The notes beneath the pieces are model-generated. The model had not been told where the DNA came from, did no database searches, and saw only the letters and a list, made by a program, of their open reading frames with translations. A stretch of DNA of 64,000 nt. Origin: CAKRPJ01 sp934376955 (GTDB lineage Bacteria > Bacillota > Clostridia > Lachnospirales > Lachnospiraceae). Shown in pieces: positions 32,717-41,444 of the stretch. A program made the translations under genes and the position numbers. The DNA lies in contig CAKRPJ010000008.1 of the NCBI GenBank assembly GCA_934376955.1, forward strand, positions 25,507 through 89,506, given 5' to 3'. The stretch's first letter is position 1. Each line of letters starts with the position of its first letter.

Positions 32717-34693
32717 ATGAGAATGAAAGTTTCGGACTACATTGCCAAGAAGCTTGTAGAGGAAGGAATTTCCGATGTATTTATGGTTACCGGCGGTGGG
32801 GCTATGCATTTAGATGACGGTCTTGGCCATGAACCGAACCTTCACTGTACGTTCAATCATCATGAGCAGGCATGTGCCATCGCTGCCGAATGCTATGCAA
32901 GGATCCATAATAAAATTGCTGCCGTATGTGTGACGACAGGCCCCGGAGGAACAAATGCGATCACAGGAGTTGTAGGCGGATGGCTGGATTCGATCCCAAT
33001 GCTGATCCTTTCCGGACAGGTTCGTTATGATACAACGGCAAGAAGCACCGGACTTGGGATCCGCGCAATGGGGGATCAGGAGTTTGATATCGTAAAATCC
33101 ATCAGCTGTATGACGAAGTACAGTGAGATGGTGCTTGACCCGATGCGTATCCGCTATTGTCTGGAAAAAGCTTTATATCTGGCACAGTCCGGAAGACCCG
33201 GCCCGAGCTGGCTGGATATTCCGTTAAACGTGCAGGGCGCTTATGTGGAAACAGAAAAGCTGCTGGGCTTTGATGCAGAGGATTATAAGAACGGCGGAAC
33301 CGGATGGACGCAGCATGAAGCCGGCTGCGACGGCTGCGGGCTGTGTGCCGGAAAGACAGTGGACGGCGAAGCTGCTATGATACCGGAGGATGAGGCCGGA
33401 AAGGGCGAGCCGCGGGAATTTCTTCCGGAGCCGGTTTCTCTCGACACAGCAAGAGAGATCCTGAAAAAGGTGAGAGAGGCAAAGCGTCCGGTGATCAATG
33501 CCGGAAACGGCATCCGGATCGGTAAAGCTTATGATGTATTTGCAAGAGTTGTGGATATGCTTGGCATCCCGGTGGTAACAGGCTGGAACAGCATCGACTG
33601 TATGTATGATACACATCCGCTTTATGTGGGACGTGCAGGACACATGGGAGACCGCCCCGGAAACTTTGCCGTACAGAACAGTGATCTTGTGCTTTCCCTC
33701 GGAAGCCGTCTTTCCATCCGCCAGGTAGGCTACAATTATCCGACTTGGGCGCGGGAGGCCTATGTGATCTACAGCGATATCGATGCAGAGGAGCTTAAGA
33801 AGCCAACACTTCATGTTGATATGCCGGTTCATGCCGATGTCAAGGATCTTCTTGAAAAGCTGGAGATCGTTCTGGAAACAGAATCTGTATCCTCCGAAGG
33901 CGGCCCGAAGGATAAAGAGGCGGTAGAGCAGTGGGTAGCACGCTGTCAGAAGTGGAAAGAAAAATATCCGGTAGTCCTTCCGAAGCACTACGAGGCGGGA
34001 GATGATAAGCCGGCAAACGTATACGCTGCGATCAAGGAGATCAGCCGCCGCGTAGAGGAAGATCAGATCACGGTAGTAGGAAACGGCTCTGCCTGCGTAG
34101 TCGGCGGACATGCCTACGAGATGAAAAAGGGACAGCGTTTTATCAGCAATTCCGCGATCGCTTCTATGGGCTATGACCTGCCGGCTGCGATCGGTGCCTG
34201 CATGGCAGATCATACAAAGGATATCATCTTAGTGACCGGTGACGGAAGCATTCAGATGAACCTGCAGGAGCTGCAAACAATCATCCACAACAATATGCCG
34301 ATCAAGATCTTCCTGATCAACAACGGCGGATACCACTCCATCCGCCAGACCCAGAAGACCCATTTCCATGATCCGCTTGTGGGTATCGGTGTGGACAGCG
34401 GAGATCTGAGCTTCCCATCTATGGAAAAGCTGGCGTGGGCCTATGGCTATCCTTATGTAGCGGCACACCACAATTCCGAGCTGGCGGGAGCGGTAGAGCA
34501 AACACTGGCAACAGACGGCCCGGTGATCTGTGAGATCTTTGTGGATATGGAACAGAACTTTGAGCCGAAGGCGGCAGCAAAGATGCTGGCGGATGGCACA
34601 ATGGTATCCGTTCCGTTAGAGGATCTGGCACCCTTCCTTCCGGAGGAGGAGCTTGCCGAAAATATGATCATTCCCATGGTAGAGCCGAAATAA
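32717..34693 (+). CDS. thiamine diphosphate-dependent enzyme, acetolactate-synthase-like, in a polysaccharide cluster
   Basis: The 658-residue protein has the three ThDP-enzyme domains. The N-terminal PYR domain carries the conserved glutamate (FNHHEQACAIAAECYARI, near residue 51) and CVTTGPGGTNAITGV. A central domain follows, and the C-terminal PP domain has GDGSIQMN..NN (about residues 508-537). Between the first two domains an insertion carries C204, C207 and C210 (GCDGCGLC), unusual for the family. Standing before an SDR, glycosyltransferases and a priming transferase, it may add a two-carbon branch to a nucleotide sugar as YerE does, rather than make acetolactate. That role is inferred. 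Confidence 0.85.
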   Translation: MRMKVSDYIAKKLVEEGISDVFMVTGGGAMHLDDGLGHEPNLHCTFNHHEQACAIAAECYARIHNKIAAVCVTTGPGGTNAITGVVGGWLDSIPMLILSGQVRYDTTARSTGLGIRAMGDQEFDIVKSISCMTKYSEMVLDPMRIRYCLEKALYLAQSGRPGPSWLDIPLNVQGAYVETEKLLGFDAEDYKNGGTGWTQHEAGCDGCGLCAGKTVDGEAAMIPEDEAGKGEPREFLPEPVSLDTAREILKKVREAKRPVINAGNGIRIGKAYDVFARVVDMLGIPVVTGWNSIDCMYDTHPLYVGRAGHMGDRPGNFAVQNSDLVLSLGSRLSIRQVGYNYPTWAREAYVIYSDIDAEELKKPTLHVDMPVHADVKDLLEKLEIVLETESVSSEGGPKDKEAVEQWVARCQKWKEKYPVVLPKHYEAGDDKPANVYAAIKEISRRVEEDQITVVGNGSACVVGGHAYEMKKGQRFISNSAIASMGYDLPAAIGACMADHTKDIILVTGDGSIQMNLQELQTIIHNNMPIKIFLINNGGYHSIRQTQKTHFHDPLVGIGVDSGDLSFPSMEKLAWAYGYPYVAAHHNSELAGAVEQTLATDGPVICEIFVDMEQNFEPKAAAKMLADGTMVSVPLEDLAPFLPEEELAENMIIPMVEPK

Positions 34694-34708
34694 GGATTGG
34701 AGAGATCA

Positions 34709-35656
34709 ATGAAGGCGGTACTTACAGGCGCCACGAGCTTTGTCGGCGCAGCTACTTTATATGAAATGTTGAATGAGGGCCACGAGGTTTACGCCATCGT
34801 GCGCCCTCACTCTGAAAAAGCCGGGCTGCTTGCAAAGCAGAACGAAGCAGCTCTTAAAGAGGGCAGACTTCACATTGTTGAAAATGATCTGTCGGCTCCG
34901 GAAGAACTGCCGGAGAAGATACCGGCTCCCTGCGATGTATTTTTTCACTTTGGCTGGGGCGGCTCTGGAAGCGGGGCGAGGACAGATCGGGGACTGCAGG
35001 AAAAGAATCTTACCGATTCCCTGAATACGATCCTTGCGGCAAAAGCCCTCGGCTGCGACCGGTTTATTTTTTCCGGATCTCAGGCAGAATACGGGATGCA
35101 CGGTGAGCTTATGACAGAGGAGACCTCCTGTGAACCCCGCTCACTTTACGGCGAGGCCAAGCTGTCCATGAGAGAACAGGGGGAGAAGCTCTGCCGAAAG
35201 CTTGACATGTCCTATATCCATGTACGGATCTTCAGTGCCTACGGGCCGGGAGATCACCCGTGGACTCTGGTGGAGTCCTGCCTGCGGACATTTTGTGCGG
35301 GCGGAGAAATGTCCCTTGGGGCATGCACCCAGAAATGGAATTTTATCTATATCACGGATCTTGCAAGGGCAATGTGTGCCTTGGCAGAAGCTCCGAAGGA
35401 GCGCCTTCTTGCAGAAAAGAATCCGGTTTACAATCTGGCCGGAGCTGATACGAGGCCCCTCAGGGAGTTTGTGGAAAAGATCCATGAGGTCTGCGGCGGC
35501 AGAGGAAGCATGGCCTATGCCACGCGGCAGGAAAATGCTGAGGGCGCAGTCAATCTGATTCCCGACATCTCAAAAATATGCCGTGTGACGGGCTGGAAGC
35601 CCGAAATTTCCTTTTCGGAGGGAATAAAACGGACATTGGAATACGATAAGGATTGA
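34709..35656 (+). CDS. NAD(P)-dependent epimerase/dehydratase (extended SDR)
   Basis: The 315-residue protein has an N-terminal Rossmann fold (MKAVLTGATSFVGAATLYEML; GxTxxxG type) and the SDR active site: serine in FSGSQAEYG and YGEAK (Y-x3-K, near residue 149). It should epimerise, dehydrate or reduce a nucleotide sugar. The ATG at 34709 follows GGAG; an in-frame TTG four codons upstream overlaps the ribosome site. It begins 15 bases after the ThDP gene, which suggests the two act in sequence on one sugar, as YerE and YerF do. Confidence 0.88.
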   Translation: MKAVLTGATSFVGAATLYEMLNEGHEVYAIVRPHSEKAGLLAKQNEAALKEGRLHIVENDLSAPEELPEKIPAPCDVFFHFGWGGSGSGARTDRGLQEKNLTDSLNTILAAKALGCDRFIFSGSQAEYGMHGELMTEETSCEPRSLYGEAKLSMREQGEKLCRKLDMSYIHVRIFSAYGPGDHPWTLVESCLRTFCAGGEMSLGACTQKWNFIYITDLARAMCALAEAPKERLLAEKNPVYNLAGADTRPLREFVEKIHEVCGGRGSMAYATRQENAEGAVNLIPDISKICRVTGWKPEISFSEGIKRTLEYDKD

Positions 35657-35723
35657 CAAATCGGAATTTCTGGCTACAATTGAAAAAGTTAAGGTTAAGA
35701 TAAAGAAAAGAGACAAACACGAA

Positions 35724-36692
35724 ATGAAGAAAATCAGCGTATTGATCCCATGTTACAACGAGGAAGACAATGTGGTTCCGATCAGTGAGGCCGTTATCGA
35801 CATCATTACCCGCGAGCTTCCCATGTATGATTATGAGCTTGTTTTTATTGATAATGATTCCAGAGATAACACGAGAACACTTTTAAGACAGCTCTGTGCA
35901 GGAAATCCGAAGATCAAGGCAATTTTTAATGCCCGCAATTTCGGACAGTTCAATTCACCGTATTATGGTATCCTTCAGGTTACGGGAGACTGCGTGATCT
36001 CCATGGTCGCAGATTTCCAGGATCCGGTGGAGCTGATCCCCAAATATGTTCATGAGTGGGAAAACGGATATAAGATCGTGATCGGGATCAAGACCAGCAG
36101 CAAGGAAAATCCGCTGATGTACTGGCTCAGAAGCTGTTATTACAAGCTGATCCGTAAGCTTTCCGATGTAGAACAGATCGAACACTTTACCGGCTCCGGG
36201 CTGTATGACAGAAAATTTATCGAAGTCCTCAGAAATCTGGACGATCCGACGCCGTTTTTACGGGGTATCGTTGCGGAGCTGGGCTTTAAGAGAAAGGAGA
36301 TCCCATACGAGCAGCCGAAGCGCCGTGCGGGAAAAACTCACAACAACTTTTACCGTCTCTATGACGCAGCCATGTTAAGCTTTACCTCCTACACAAAAGC
36401 GGGACTGCGGCTGGCTACGTTTTTCGGAGGCTTCTGCAGTGCCATCAGCTTTGTGGTGGGGATCGCTTATCTTATCATGAAGCTTTTGTACTGGAACCGC
36501 TTTGCCGCCGGTATGGCCCCGCTCCTGATCGGAGTATGCTTCTTAGGGTCGGTGCAGATCTTCTTTATCGGACTGGTAGGGGAATACATCATGAGCATCA
36601 ATACCCGTGTAATGCATCGCCCTCTTGTGATCGAGGAGGAGCGGATTAATTTTGATTCAGGGGAAGCCGGGAAGCCGGATTCCGGGGAGTAG
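35724..36692 (+). CDS. membrane-anchored GT2 glycosyltransferase, GtrB/DPM1 type
   Basis: The 322-residue protein has a GT-A family 2 domain (KISVLIPCYNEEDNVVPISE at residue 2, FIDNDSRDNT, VADFQDPVELIP) and two C-terminal membrane helices (about residues 230-255 and 265-290). It is built like polyprenyl-phosphate sugar synthases, which load a sugar from a nucleotide onto undecaprenyl phosphate. The next gene starts two bases after its stop, so they are tightly coupled. Confidence 0.9.
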   Translation: MKKISVLIPCYNEEDNVVPISEAVIDIITRELPMYDYELVFIDNDSRDNTRTLLRQLCAGNPKIKAIFNARNFGQFNSPYYGILQVTGDCVISMVADFQDPVELIPKYVHEWENGYKIVIGIKTSSKENPLMYWLRSCYYKLIRKLSDVEQIEHFTGSGLYDRKFIEVLRNLDDPTPFLRGIVAELGFKRKEIPYEQPKRRAGKTHNNFYRLYDAAMLSFTSYTKAGLRLATFFGGFCSAISFVVGIAYLIMKLLYWNRFAAGMAPLLIGVCFLGSVQIFFIGLVGEYIMSINTRVMHRPLVIEEERINFDSGEAGKPDSGE

Positions 36693-36694
36693 AC

Positions 36695-38890
36695 ATGAAA
36701 TATAGCGTAGATGTGGTCCGGATTCGTGAGAATACGATCCAGTTAAACGGGTGGGCCATCGGAAAGACACCGGAGACGGAAATTTCCTATCGGATCGAGG
36801 ACGGAGAAAAAAAGCCGCTTCAGGCCAAGATCGTCGCTACAAGACGTGACGATGTAAGCCAGATCTATTTTAAAAAGACGGTGGAAAAGGATCTGGGCTT
36901 CGATATCCAGTTCCCGTATGAGAGGGGAAAGGATTATTATCTTGTCATCTCCGGAGACGGCAGAAGGATCCGTGTCAAATATAATGAAGAACTGATCGCA
37001 AAGCGCACCAGTGTCGCCCATAAAAGAAAACAGAAGATAAAAGATCTCATGACAATGGAAACCGTCCGTGTCGCCTGGGATTTCTTCCGGGAGAACGGGC
37101 TGAAGGCGCTGATCGTTAAATCGAAGCATAAACTGCAGGGAATTGACAATGATTATGATTATGGAGAATGGTGGAAGCTCACAAGCGTGACCGACGAGGA
37201 GCTTGCGGCGCAGCGGGAGCATAAATTTTCCCTTATGCCCCGTTTCTCCATCGTGATCCCAGTCTATAAGACACCGGAAAAATATCTCTGTGAAATGCTG
37301 GACTCCATCGAAGAACAGACCTATACCAACTGGGAGCTCTGTATCGCAGACGGAAGCCCTGCCGGACAGAGCGTGGAAAAAACGCTGAAAAAATATGCCG
37401 CTAGGGATCCGAGAGTCCGCTACAAGGTCTTAGGCGAAAATCTGGGGATTTCAGGGAATACGAACGCCGCTATGGAGATGGCCCGGGGAGAGTTCATTGT
37501 CCTTGCTGACCATGATGATAAGCTGACGCCGGATGCACTGTATGAATTTGCCAAGGCGATCAATGAAGCACCCGAGACGGATGTGCTTTACTCCGACGAG
37601 GACAAGCTGGATATGGACGGCGGAGCTCTGTTCGATCCGCATTTTAAACCGGACTTTAATCCGGATCTTTTAACAAGTGTAAACTATATCTGCCATCTGT
37701 TTGCGGCTAAGAAGGAGCTTGTGGAGCGGGTCGGCGGATTTAAAGAAGAATTTGACGGAGCACAGGATTACGATTTTATCTTCCGCTGTACCGAACAGGC
37801 AGAAAAGATCGTCCATGTTCCGAAGGTGCTTTATCACTGGCGCTGCCATCAGGATTCCACCGCCAGCAATCCGGAAAGCAAGCTCTATGCCTTTGAGGCG
37901 GGCTCCAGAGCGATCATGGCCCACTATAAGCGTATGGGGATACCGGCTGTGAAGGTGGAAAAGGGCGTGGACTACGGGATCTACCACACGATATTTGAGA
38001 TCCCGGACACTCCGTTAGTTTCCGTGATCATCCCGAATAAAGATCATACCTCCGATCTGAACACCTGTATCCGCCCGATCCTTACACGCGGAACATACAA
38101 AAATCTGGAATTTATCGTAGTCGAAAATAACAGTACAGATCCGGAAACCTTCCGCTATTACGAAAAGCTCCAGAAGGAATTTCCTTCTGTACGCGTCGTT
38201 CGGTGGGAGAGAGAGTTTAATTATTCGGCGATCAACAATTTCGGTGTTTCCTTTGCAAAAGGAGAATATCTCCTGTTTATGAACAATGATATCGAGATGG
38301 TCGCAGAAAATTTTGTTGAGGAGATGCTGGGCTTCTGCCAAAGAGACGATGTGGGAGCCGTAGGCGCCCGTCTTCTTTATGAAGATGATACGATCCAGCA
38401 TGCAGGTGTGGTTATCGGCTTTGGAGGGATCGCCGGCCATACCTTTATCGGACTCCACAAATCAGAAAACAGCTATTTCCACAGAGCGGTCTGCGCTCAG
38501 GATTACAGCGCCGTAACTGCCGCCTGTATGATGAGCAAGAAATCTGTTTTCGAGAAGGTGGGCGGTTTCACCGAGGAGCTGGCGGTGGCGTTTAACGATA
38601 TCGACTACTGTATGAAGGTGCGCTCCCTCGGAAAGCTGGTGGTCTATGCCCCCTATGCACTGCTCCATCACTATGAATCCAAATCAAGAGGCCTTGAGGA
38701 CACGCCGGAAAAGGTAGCCCGTTTTAACAGGGAAGTCGCTGTATTTGCAAAGCGGTGGCCGGATATCCTGAAAAACGGAGATCCCTACTATAACCCGAAT
38801 CTGACGCTGAGAAAATCAAATTTTGCATTGCGGGATCTGAAAAAGGAAAAAATCGGAGAACCGTATAAGCTGGAGGTGCCGCTTGACTAG
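36695..38890 (+). CDS. dual-domain GT2 glycosyltransferase
   Basis: The 731-residue protein carries an N-terminal beta-rich domain (about residues 1-105) and then two GT-A glycosyltransferase units. The first (FSIVIPVYKTPEKYLCEML, about residues 185-410) contains LADHDDKLTPDALYEF. The second (PLVSVIIPNKDHTSDLNT, about 437-690) contains LFMNNDIEMV. It has no membrane helix. It probably adds two successive sugars in a surface-polysaccharide repeat. The N-terminal domain is not one I can name. Confidence 0.88.
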   Translation: MKYSVDVVRIRENTIQLNGWAIGKTPETEISYRIEDGEKKPLQAKIVATRRDDVSQIYFKKTVEKDLGFDIQFPYERGKDYYLVISGDGRRIRVKYNEELIAKRTSVAHKRKQKIKDLMTMETVRVAWDFFRENGLKALIVKSKHKLQGIDNDYDYGEWWKLTSVTDEELAAQREHKFSLMPRFSIVIPVYKTPEKYLCEMLDSIEEQTYTNWELCIADGSPAGQSVEKTLKKYAARDPRVRYKVLGENLGISGNTNAAMEMARGEFIVLADHDDKLTPDALYEFAKAINEAPETDVLYSDEDKLDMDGGALFDPHFKPDFNPDLLTSVNYICHLFAAKKELVERVGGFKEEFDGAQDYDFIFRCTEQAEKIVHVPKVLYHWRCHQDSTASNPESKLYAFEAGSRAIMAHYKRMGIPAVKVEKGVDYGIYHTIFEIPDTPLVSVIIPNKDHTSDLNTCIRPILTRGTYKNLEFIVVENNSTDPETFRYYEKLQKEFPSVRVVRWEREFNYSAINNFGVSFAKGEYLLFMNNDIEMVAENFVEEMLGFCQRDDVGAVGARLLYEDDTIQHAGVVIGFGGIAGHTFIGLHKSENSYFHRAVCAQDYSAVTAACMMSKKSVFEKVGGFTEELAVAFNDIDYCMKVRSLGKLVVYAPYALLHHYESKSRGLEDTPEKVARFNREVAVFAKRWPDILKNGDPYYNPNLTLRKSNFALRDLKKEKIGEPYKLEVPLD

Positions 38891-38912
38891 CGGCGCCTCA
38901 TGAAAGGATACC

Positions 38913-39899
38913 ATGCAGATACAGACAACGATCGTTATTCCAAATTATAATGGACTGAAATTTATGGAGCCCTGCTTCGCAGCATTGGAAAAGCAGACGG
39001 TCAGGGATTTTAAGATCCTTGTGGTCGATAACGGATCCGGTGACGGAAGTGTGGAATGGCTGAAGGAGCATCAGATCCCATCGATCTTTCTGGAGGAGAA
39101 TACCGGCTTTACCGGTGCAGTAAATGTGGGGATCCGCGCTTCGGATACTCCCTATGTCCTCCTGCTCAACAATGACACCGAGGTGGAGCCGAATTATGTG
39201 GAGGTCATGGAGCGGGAGATAAAAAGATCAGACCGGATATTCTCTGTCAGCGGAAAGATGATCCAGATGTATCATCCCGAGCTGATGGATGACGCCGGAG
39301 ATATGTACAGCATTCTCGGCTGGGCCTACCAGCGGGGAGTCGGACAGCCGGTGGAACGGTATAACAGGACTTGCAGAGTATTCTCTGCCTGTGCCGCGGC
39401 TGCGATCTACCGCAGATCGGTATTTGATGAGATCGGTCTGTTTGATCCCATGCATTTTGCATATCTGGAGGATATCGACGTGGGATACCGTGCAAGACTC
39501 TACGGCTATGAAAACCTGTACTGTCCGGATGCTGTCGTATATCATGTCGGCAGCGGAACGAGCGGATCGAAATATAATTCCTTTAAGGTGCGTCTGGCGG
39601 CGAGAAACAACATTTATCTCGCCTATAAAAACATGCCGCTCTGGCAGCTTATCTTAAACCTCCCGTTTCTTATTACCGGATATCTGGTCAAATATCTGTT
39701 TTTCCTGAAACAGGGATTTGGAAAGGACTATGTGTCCGGAGCTCTGGAGGGGATCCGTACCTGCAGCAAATGTCAAAAGGTTCCGGGACTTGCCGGACGG
39801 CTTAAACAGACAGTCCGCATTCAGGCCGATATGATCTTCGGAACAGCGCTTTATGTATGGGAATGGACAAGACGCCGTCTTGGAAAGGCCGGACATTGA
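38913..39899 (+). CDS. GT2 glycosyltransferase, rhamnosyltransferase-like
   Basis: The 328-residue protein begins QTTIVIPNYNGLKFMEPCFAAL and has VDNGSGDGSVEWL, LLLNNDTEVEPNYV and a late FAYLEDIDVGYRARLYGYE, which match GT2 enzymes of the WbbL/RgpB kind. A hydrophobic stretch near residues 245-265 may associate it with the membrane. It starts 22 bases after the dual-domain transferase and completes the run of three transferase genes. Donor and acceptor sugars cannot be read from sequence. Confidence 0.88.
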   Translation: MQIQTTIVIPNYNGLKFMEPCFAALEKQTVRDFKILVVDNGSGDGSVEWLKEHQIPSIFLEENTGFTGAVNVGIRASDTPYVLLLNNDTEVEPNYVEVMEREIKRSDRIFSVSGKMIQMYHPELMDDAGDMYSILGWAYQRGVGQPVERYNRTCRVFSACAAAAIYRRSVFDEIGLFDPMHFAYLEDIDVGYRARLYGYENLYCPDAVVYHVGSGTSGSKYNSFKVRLAARNNIYLAYKNMPLWQLILNLPFLITGYLVKYLFFLKQGFGKDYVSGALEGIRTCSKCQKVPGLAGRLKQTVRIQADMIFGTALYVWEWTRRRLGKAGH

Positions 39900-40011
39900 A
39901 TATTTCCCGAAAATCTAATACTTTCTTAAGAAAACGTTTATAGGAATATGATTTTGTTTCATGTATACTAAAACAGTGATCAAAGCTGCATTGTAAAGAT
40001 GGGGAAATGAT

Positions 40012-41430
40012 ATGATAAAAGATAATCAGTCGAGCCTGAACCGCCTTCATGTGGTGCTGGATGCGGTAGTGACAGCAGTTTCGTATCTGCTGGCATGGTA
40101 TATCGTTATCGGAAGCGGATGGGCAAATCAGCTGGGAAAAAGAACGCTGGAAACTAAATTCTATTTTGGGGCACTGGTAATCATCATCCCGGCCTATCTG
40201 CTGCTATACTCATTTTTTAATCTGTATACACCCAAGCGTGTTCTCGGCAGGAGAAACGAATTCGGAAAGATACTGAAGGCCAATACCATCGGTCTTCTGA
40301 TCTTTGGCCTCGTCCTGTATTTCGGACGAAAAGAGCCGCACCTGTTTAACTTTTCCCAGAGGTTGGTCGTTTACTTTTACGCGATCAATGTTATACTCAT
40401 AACTGCAGAGAGAAATGCGATCCGGATGGGTCTGCGCTCCATGCGCTCGAAGGGATACAATCAGAAGCATATCCTTCTTGTCGGCTATTCCAGTGCGGCA
40501 GAGGGCTTTGTGGACAGAGTAAAACAAAATCCGGAATGGGGATATACGATCCGCGGCATCCTCGACGATGACCTGGAGAGGGGAAGCGAATATAGCGGTG
40601 TCCGCATCATCGGGACAACGGAAGATCTGGAATATATCTTAGAGCAGAATTCCCTCGATGAGATCGCGATCACCCTGAGCCTGAAGGAATATGACAAGCT
40701 GCGCCGTCTGGTGGCGCTGTGCGAAAAATCAGGCGTACACACAAAATTCATTCCCGACTACGGGAACATCATCCCTACAGTTCCTTATATGGAGGATCTG
40801 CAGGGGCTTCCCATCATCCATATCCGGCATGTGCCCTTAAACAGCCTGCCTAATGCGATGATGAAAAGAGCGGTCGACATTGTCGGTTCTCTTGTGGGGA
40901 TCGTTCTGTTCTCCCCTGTTATGGTGATCGTGGCGATCGCCATCAAATTAACGTCCCCGGGCCCGATCATTTACTGTCAGGAGCGGGTCGGTCTTCATAA
41001 CCGGCCGTTTAAGATGTATAAATTTCGCTCCATGACGGTTCAGGATCCCGGAAAGGAAAAAAGCCGCTGGACAACACCGGGAGATGCCCGGGTTACAAAC
41101 ATCGGAAAGATCATACGAAAAACAAGCATCGATGAAACACCACAGTTCTTTAATATCCTGTTTGGTGATATGAGTCTTGTGGGACCGAGGCCGGAGCGGC
41201 CCTTCTTCGTTGAGAAATTCAAGGAGGAGATCCCCAGATACATGATAAAGCATCAGGTTCGGCCGGGACTTACCGGTTGGGCGCAGGTGAACGGATATCG
41301 TGGGGACACCTCAATTATAAAGAGGATCGAGCACGATCTCTATTATATTGAAAACTGGACACTCGGATTTGATTTTAAGATTATGTTCCTGACTGTTTTT
41401 AAGGGATTTATTAATAAAAATGCATATTAG
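40012..41430 (+). CDS. undecaprenyl-phosphate sugar phosphotransferase (priming glycosyltransferase)
   Basis: The 472-residue protein is a polyprenyl glycosylphosphotransferase. Four N-terminal membrane helices (about residues 10-130), a nucleotide-binding-like middle domain (about 145-270) and the C-terminal bacterial sugar transferase domain (about 285-472) are present. The last has KRAVDIVGSLVGIVLFSP, QERVGLHNRPFKMYKFRSM, DETPQFFNILFGDMSLVGPRPERP and GLTGWAQVNGYRGDT. It transfers a sugar-1-phosphate to undecaprenyl phosphate, the first step of polysaccharide assembly. The 112-bp gap upstream contains a TATACT box (39964-39969), so it may have its own promoter. Confidence 0.93.
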   Translation: MIKDNQSSLNRLHVVLDAVVTAVSYLLAWYIVIGSGWANQLGKRTLETKFYFGALVIIIPAYLLLYSFFNLYTPKRVLGRRNEFGKILKANTIGLLIFGLVLYFGRKEPHLFNFSQRLVVYFYAINVILITAERNAIRMGLRSMRSKGYNQKHILLVGYSSAAEGFVDRVKQNPEWGYTIRGILDDDLERGSEYSGVRIIGTTEDLEYILEQNSLDEIAITLSLKEYDKLRRLVALCEKSGVHTKFIPDYGNIIPTVPYMEDLQGLPIIHIRHVPLNSLPNAMMKRAVDIVGSLVGIVLFSPVMVIVAIAIKLTSPGPIIYCQERVGLHNRPFKMYKFRSMTVQDPGKEKSRWTTPGDARVTNIGKIIRKTSIDETPQFFNILFGDMSLVGPRPERPFFVEKFKEEIPRYMIKHQVRPGLTGWAQVNGYRGDTSIIKRIEHDLYYIENWTLGFDFKIMFLTVFKGFINKNAY

Positions 41431-41444
41431 ATGAGGATTAGGAA

